Below, piece by piece: positions 63,001-64,000 of a stretch of DNA of 64,000 bases (positions within the stretch are counted from its first letter, which is position 1; each line of letters opens with the position of its first letter). Under the pieces are notes generated by a model. That model was not told the origin of the DNA. It did not search any database and saw nothing but the letters and a program-made list of their open reading frames with translations. This DNA is from Treponema sp. GTDB lineage: Bacteria; Spirochaetota; Spirochaetia; Treponematales; Treponemataceae. The stretch is taken from the NCBI GenBank assembly GCA_016281495.1, contig JAEEIU010000022.1:31096-95095 (forward strand). Direction: 5' to 3'. The position numbers and the translations under genes were made by a program.

Positions 63001-63557
63001 TAAATCTTGATCTGGATTACGCATATCTGCCTTCAAGCTTTGGCGGTAAGCCGACAGCACAAAGTGATTTTAAGACTTGTCTTGTTGATGCAAACGGTGT
63101 AACGGGAAGTAATATTACTCTTGATGTTGCTAAGGTTGGTACAAACTGGATTCCATATATTGGCTATTACATTACAAGTGCTATAAGACCAAAACTTGCT
63201 TACAGGGTAGACACCTCTTCTTATGCTCCAGCCGGTTCTGCAGATGATGCGTTTACAATGGCCTGGGAATCAACAATTGTTCCGACTGCTAAAGTTGTAC
63301 AGATGCAGAGTAACCAGCACAACGACATTAATGTTGCTCTCTGGAAGAACAAGGATACTGGTGTTATAAAAACCACTTATACAACAGGAACAAATTCGAA
63401 TAAAAATGTTCCTAAGGGATATGATACAACAGAGGCTTATGGTCAGATTTACGGTAACGGTAAAACAGATGCGGCAGGCAATGCTTATCCTATTTTGGGT
63501 TATGCGGTAAAGATAGGTGCTTCAACTGACGCTATCGAAACCGCCCAGATGAGGTAA
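54015..63557 (+). CDS. Giant Ig-like-repeat lipoprotein
   Basis: A 3180-residue protein with GAGGTG before ATG 54015. The N terminus RVFSLVIALACLLGFSC has a relaxed spirochaetal lipobox, so it is probably lipid-anchored. Its modules use the same turn and core as in the preceding protein (VDTVPPTVTITYPPAGSVV, EIDNTPPVLILTKPTS, AIDTTPPTIQIGAIKDAY, VDNRGPDVKLTTPKESDEV, QVDNTPPTSKIDTFYWN), though many are longer and less regular. The last about 600 residues differ: Gly-, Asn- and Tyr-rich, with repeated aromatic strands (YTYWMGSYDFFTSVGFTYD, TYLYMAYYDQLNDEIRFRYG, VHIACYDPVNLDLDYAYLPS) that suggest a beta-propeller. The DNA of the last about 1.9 kb looks visibly more AT-rich. A surface adhesin or matrix protein is likely; ligand unknown. 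Confidence 0.8.
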   Translation: MWKSRVFSLVIALACLLGFSCKVGLGEAVDTVPPTVTITYPPAGSVVRDTFVLAGDCDDDTNVSSVDVYYERTGTYPMPKAKLATVNVTAGDRRWALEIDPSAYDIKDGPYVFYAISNDTQGRSSGTYTQSIEIDNTPPVLILTKPTSFGSNSPKAYGRSVSIEGTYAESTENRIDKLVVTFYDENGNRLNLDRDNTTFNDITDMSNANPLIIAKYDTATGDPLVEQRHYNYTQLYGNNLDAGAKQFYFTVTAYDKARVFNDPSSSAGTGDGNASLGFYKGTNDILNLINGNKEGYSAFSVKKIQELKNGLDAEYANDDTIRGWLETAWVESAAPTVSTARTALSTEDLTAEKKAKALNFSMNPANYPTFTVSGLDIKTGSEANDDNHVDGYFNYYSGTPLNFAIMPGLDQTKIAVDSVSIYVAEVKPSGVDVANKKLVWTWNPEVAATLSETDRAQKYTPTAAGENADSVTTTVGLDFGKYTGMTGGSHWKFIVEGHDISGDDKTIQDYEDSGYGFNVSVNEQVALIEIDNDEDKTTNTNLSINSVTKKHDSMTFTGSVDRDDVTSMKCEVKVNNQWTTEPTTFAPDSHRNWSVTVALPHASDMASNKGLYSVVVTISATNGGGTSQQTRSFSIDNDEPGTSSIVLIDNSTGVEAYKKGAVYYIKKSGSYVLQGTTTDNYQVDNTQITVESNGVQKDQKDFQTIQWYYTPNFSTISAVDGADDVRIEVTAHDKAGNVGGRENIIIEFDDAAPVANHEVDAKGKDCVFRIGDGTGGKYSPGTYGKTTTMKIRGNFEDGEGSGVKMIYYQVKQRESDLTLNVSNYSNESIYTGYFAPLATPKTADVSKNLENGTKTTVTIKTGYEAVLTGFEEGNNYLRLVAVDNVGNARLDELTISGQSYSYYSLNVDLTVPNVESNASEAFLTNGDNASIGPITGTATDTGSGIGRIDFYVGDSAYKISADAVVTDTDDPIEYGTEYTTSYGSFTLNAPNANGVCNWTLTLDNSSKWIKNISSGNINVYANVKDKAGLTTSAIKVATLAIDTTPPTIQIGAIKDAYTDTEDTEVNGNIEFSGTAFDAHALSTTSPVLYYKIGNSDPGTITSTTGWTQITSGDYTSITGTNSWTCTGLKTTSAFGSNENKTVWIMASITDQAGNTGYSVAKKLVVNQNTDRPVITFTDLVKTGNEVPWLQRDDLRGSISDDDGIKSFRIYIGDSCPNDWLSGSSVSSGTEVATSAGGWTTEDLTVSGLDGDGTKKIWLYVKDSENTVFISDAGSPKRPYCMYSNTKTSDISTGDYGINASSYIPVNKDTAVPKTHTTLITIGENPNDYSDTNTTGLKTMAQIQADGDLQKYQLKSDQYVGGKESYFVIYVPVFDNFVKSVTARIKDENNNDEIDYYNVNGGPKSVITFDDTGKTYTKDGEVYHYYRGEVIDVRPLDPEKSGVKTVEITVEDQAGNIKPQTCSLTVDNRGPDVKLTTPKESDEVTGIVEVSGTSIDSNSYVTETYWMIPNRTQQGYSDSDLAQETGWSSYRADDTTATSWKFRFDGEAGSNPLLTRFDKANTDGNTYYTDYTNYVYTLPLYIKSVDKVGNCTIQKFTLKHNPDADRPRTTITYPTSANYVTGLDYAVLGGTILVTGNVQIPSGTTNPDAVYLQIATGTDSFDSYSTVNTNGSDPYVAKNKYMLPVMNADQALAARRAAGSTYSVLEGFDSEEDKAAWWGIEAEGSGSSWYINLNSDEKMNPAGETTTNIWIRACGINANGKIGVWSDPVAIHIDANAPIQNASIRQYEGVSPSADNLKAATPTANNAYVADMFIKGQWYLTVEMTDESSLEKVDVKDKNGELMYPSSYYLTAAYDEGGKKKRILWIPMDTSGNTASYTVAVTDTEGSGKHITTNKYSFNIDNEAPAFIEGSLKGNGDLLAYGSVIAEKDYVYTISGDVEEAGSGFERVFFYFVRKGTGMSQEVLINPMVTSNPKVTLSGLQPFTVEQDGESFSMYGVTVAGTVQGHTFTPTTASAITGNQNIQVGGLIRIGGIYKKITAKANNGTITLDSDTGITTATFTTAGFPYGQVIDNQSTEKIADNGKRENPFVLTADDGDKMPETVSKLGSLYSWDGTIHSSNMPDGPVKLVILAFDKAGNVSCREFNTSVQNNAPRVAKLYLGTDLNGDSKYGETEFNTYSIIGATGDSASNYELDTSSSDFGYNKAFVIKDKLAVVPEIVGGNGNIALYYKLGAANTNAITSTAGTSASAIAAANVFSFAPADGNKVLAYQIPKANLGDDGTGKKLGLTFWDSTEELQQGSTSQNCTLLVTNLEVDQVDNTPPTSKIDTFYWNSLNDNSIYGSETANEVSELKGHIELEGELSDVVKTAYGADDPKVSGKIRILGKSYDETKLYSISFALTSLKLNGGTKGDSVVLATYNPQSNAATEEAKWTVINGATSGTAGGNIDSDGWQFKILTDSGLTQEGHTVTWELDIDTAKIEGVVAENEKLTTIAQDKPGETTHNPSVPGTTQTTKGTPTGYYKMDVVPYVTGVKTSLSSLKKKNPSLYDRTALGHYPLNSTTNAYIFGFNLTNGAQLYVNGTSKGTLTKDETTYAGNTDALGKVCYRIAASGLNSGAIELRVTNGGNTVRSLNNINNNNAKGSYSSTVVVGKTGNKDVYENYYNRRPNGDNNNLLTDDVVFDVWEFDNTHVVPISGKIEQPIMKINPNNDKIGFAFVNGPLYFSMGGGTGNEDYSYTYWMGSYDFFTSVGFTYDKLGYSYGVAAGGDINSNSADKFQLMTSRWGLASRAQAGSYGNTNSSRLESIGQKGDAAGNNTGTNFFDKQRIQSPSLTTSVHRRTGGDYTYLYMAYYDQLNDEIRFRYGRTNSTDRADFGAFTDKETEGAPYTYANSASSVVQMVTGSNTGRNSGSYVSIGVVSANGTDVDDVVVLVWYDATERCLMYTYNDTPTTNRQGNKTATGWSTPVRVFDGSSDMANAGEFCKVAVDNDGGVHIACYDPVNLDLDYAYLPSSFGGKPTAQSDFKTCLVDANGVTGSNITLDVAKVGTNWIPYIGYYITSAIRPKLAYRVDTSSYAPAGSADDAFTMAWESTIVPTAKVVQMQSNQHNDINVALWKNKDTGVIKTTYTTGTNSNKNVPKGYDTTEAYGQIYGNGKTDAAGNAYPILGYAVKIGASTDAIETAQMR

Positions 63558-63573
63558 TCTCTCTTGCCTCAAC

Positions 63574-63616
63574 AATCTCCCCGCTCCGTCACACGATGGG
63601 GTGGGGATTTTTTTTG
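63574..63616 (+). terminator. Terminator after the giant lipoprotein gene
   Basis: AATCTCCCCGCTCC pairs imperfectly with GGGGTGGGGATT and is followed by nine T. Confidence 0.8.
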
Positions 63617-63636
63617 TTTCTATATTGTGGTTCGGG

Positions 63637-63855
63637 TTGTCACACGGATTCGAAATGCCTACGGCATTTCCTGATAGAAAGTTATCTAGATAACTGGTGT
63701 TTTCATCTTGCTTACTGGTATAAGAAAACCAGCTTTATACACAACAGCATATACAAAAAAAATACAGTAAACATAGAAACAACACAACACTTCTTTAAAG
63801 ATTTTCCGTTATTTGCAGCGTAGCTTCCAGCAGGAAAATCGAATCCGCGTGACAA
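63637..63855. mobile_element. Hairpin-ended REP/BIME-like element, copy E
   Basis: The left end TTGTCACACGGATTC is followed by the perfect hairpin GAAATGCC-TAC-GGCATTTC. The right end is GAATCCGCGTGACAA, preceded by the stem GATTTTCC/GGAAAATC around a longer loop of about 25 bases. The 219-bp body is like that of copy B (TCTAGATAACTGGTG, CATCTTGCTTACTGGTATAAG). Confidence 0.8.
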
Positions 63856-63950
63856 CTAACTTTTTTCAATCACCAGCCAGCAAGACACAAAGCCAATCAG
63901 CAAGACAATCTCAATTCTTAATTCTGAATTATGCATTCTGCATTCGTAAT
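63856..63950 (-). repeat. Inverted companion repeat next to element E
   Basis: Read on the minus strand: GAATGCATAATTCAGAATT, AAGAATTGAG, TTGTCTTGCTGATTGGCTTT, GGCTGGTGATTGAAAAAA, then the terminus of element E. The first bases coincide with the stop codon region of the Rpn-type gene at the right edge. Confidence 0.75.
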
Positions 63951-64000
63951 TGTTCCGCCAGTTCTTTTACTTTTTCAAGTGGCAAATCTACAGCTTGTGC
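63929..64000 (-). CDS. C-terminal end of an Rpn family gene (partial)
   Basis: The last 23 codons of a minus-strand gene entering from the right edge: AQAVDLPLEKVKELAEQLRM, then QNA and TAA. This matches the tail helix of the Rpn proteins at 9053 (AIGLPLEQVKEIAERI) and 31437 (AIGLPLEQVLQIKEKL). The final codons QNA are encoded by companion-repeat sequence (CAGAATGCATAA), so the repeat supplies the stop codon. Confidence 0.65.
   Translation of the reverse strand, partial: AQAVDLPLEKVKELAEQLRMQNA

Overview
The window looks like a chromosome segment of a spirochaete of the genus Treponema. Supporting evidence: a major sheath/outer-sheath (Msp/Tpr-type) protein gene, several predicted outer-membrane barrels and lipoproteins with relaxed spirochaetal lipoboxes, a FlgM-like regulator, chemotaxis and cyclic-di-GMP genes, Rpn-type PD-(D/E)XK nuclease genes in multiple copies, and a moderate base composition. 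I saw no rRNA, convincing tRNA, CRISPR array or complete classical insertion sequence. The species cannot be named from this sequence alone.

Layout. 1-5.5 kb: secreted transglutaminase-like protein (cut by the left edge), Ste24-like M48 protease, membrane LuxR-type regulator, outer-membrane barrel, S41 protease lipoprotein. 5.5-8.3 kb: pyrB-pyrI-pyrC on the minus strand behind one strong promoter. 8.3-12 kb: an accessory patch of repeats, an Rpn nuclease, an orphan LPD3-like protein and a duplicated gene tail. 12-18.5 kb: Msp/Tpr-like porin with a damaged 5' end, GH18 protein, ftsK. 18.7-25 kb: plus-strand housekeeping run (rsmI, flgM-like, a degenerate iron-ADH, a SpoU methyltransferase, an unknown protein, an RsmI-like paralogue, shikimate kinase). 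25-30 kb: slyD, NifU-domain protein, chemoreceptor, purD. 30-32.3 kb: small barrel protein and an Rpn gene with a truncated tandem tail. 32.4-36.4 kb: small protein, DUF4015-type secreted hydrolase, mnmE. 36.5-42.9 kb: PilZ-like protein, Hsp20, EAL phosphodiesterase, solute-binding-like protein, patatin, lipoprotein. 42.9-63.6 kb: secreted transglutaminase-like protein, sirtuin, then two giant Ig-like surface proteins (about 2171 and 3180 residues) separated by a 91-bp tandem repeat array. The right edge cuts another Rpn gene.

The most notable pattern is an interspersed element family (five copies). Its ends carry TTGTCAC(A/G)CGGATTC followed by a small hairpin. The hairpin stem sequence differs from end to end, yet pairing is kept in nearly every case, which resembles REP/BIME palindromes under structural selection. 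A companion repeat of about 75-100 bp abuts three of the copies, and in one case reaches the stop codon of an Rpn-type gene. Also notable: two genes (purD and rsmI) whose predicted -10 box lies six bases before the start codon, implying leaderless mRNAs; a 298-bp nested inverted repeat covering the purD promoter; an Msp/Tpr-like gene lacking the positively charged start of its signal peptide; and an iron-ADH homologue without its metal ligands. All function calls rest on motif recognition by eye; no database search was run.
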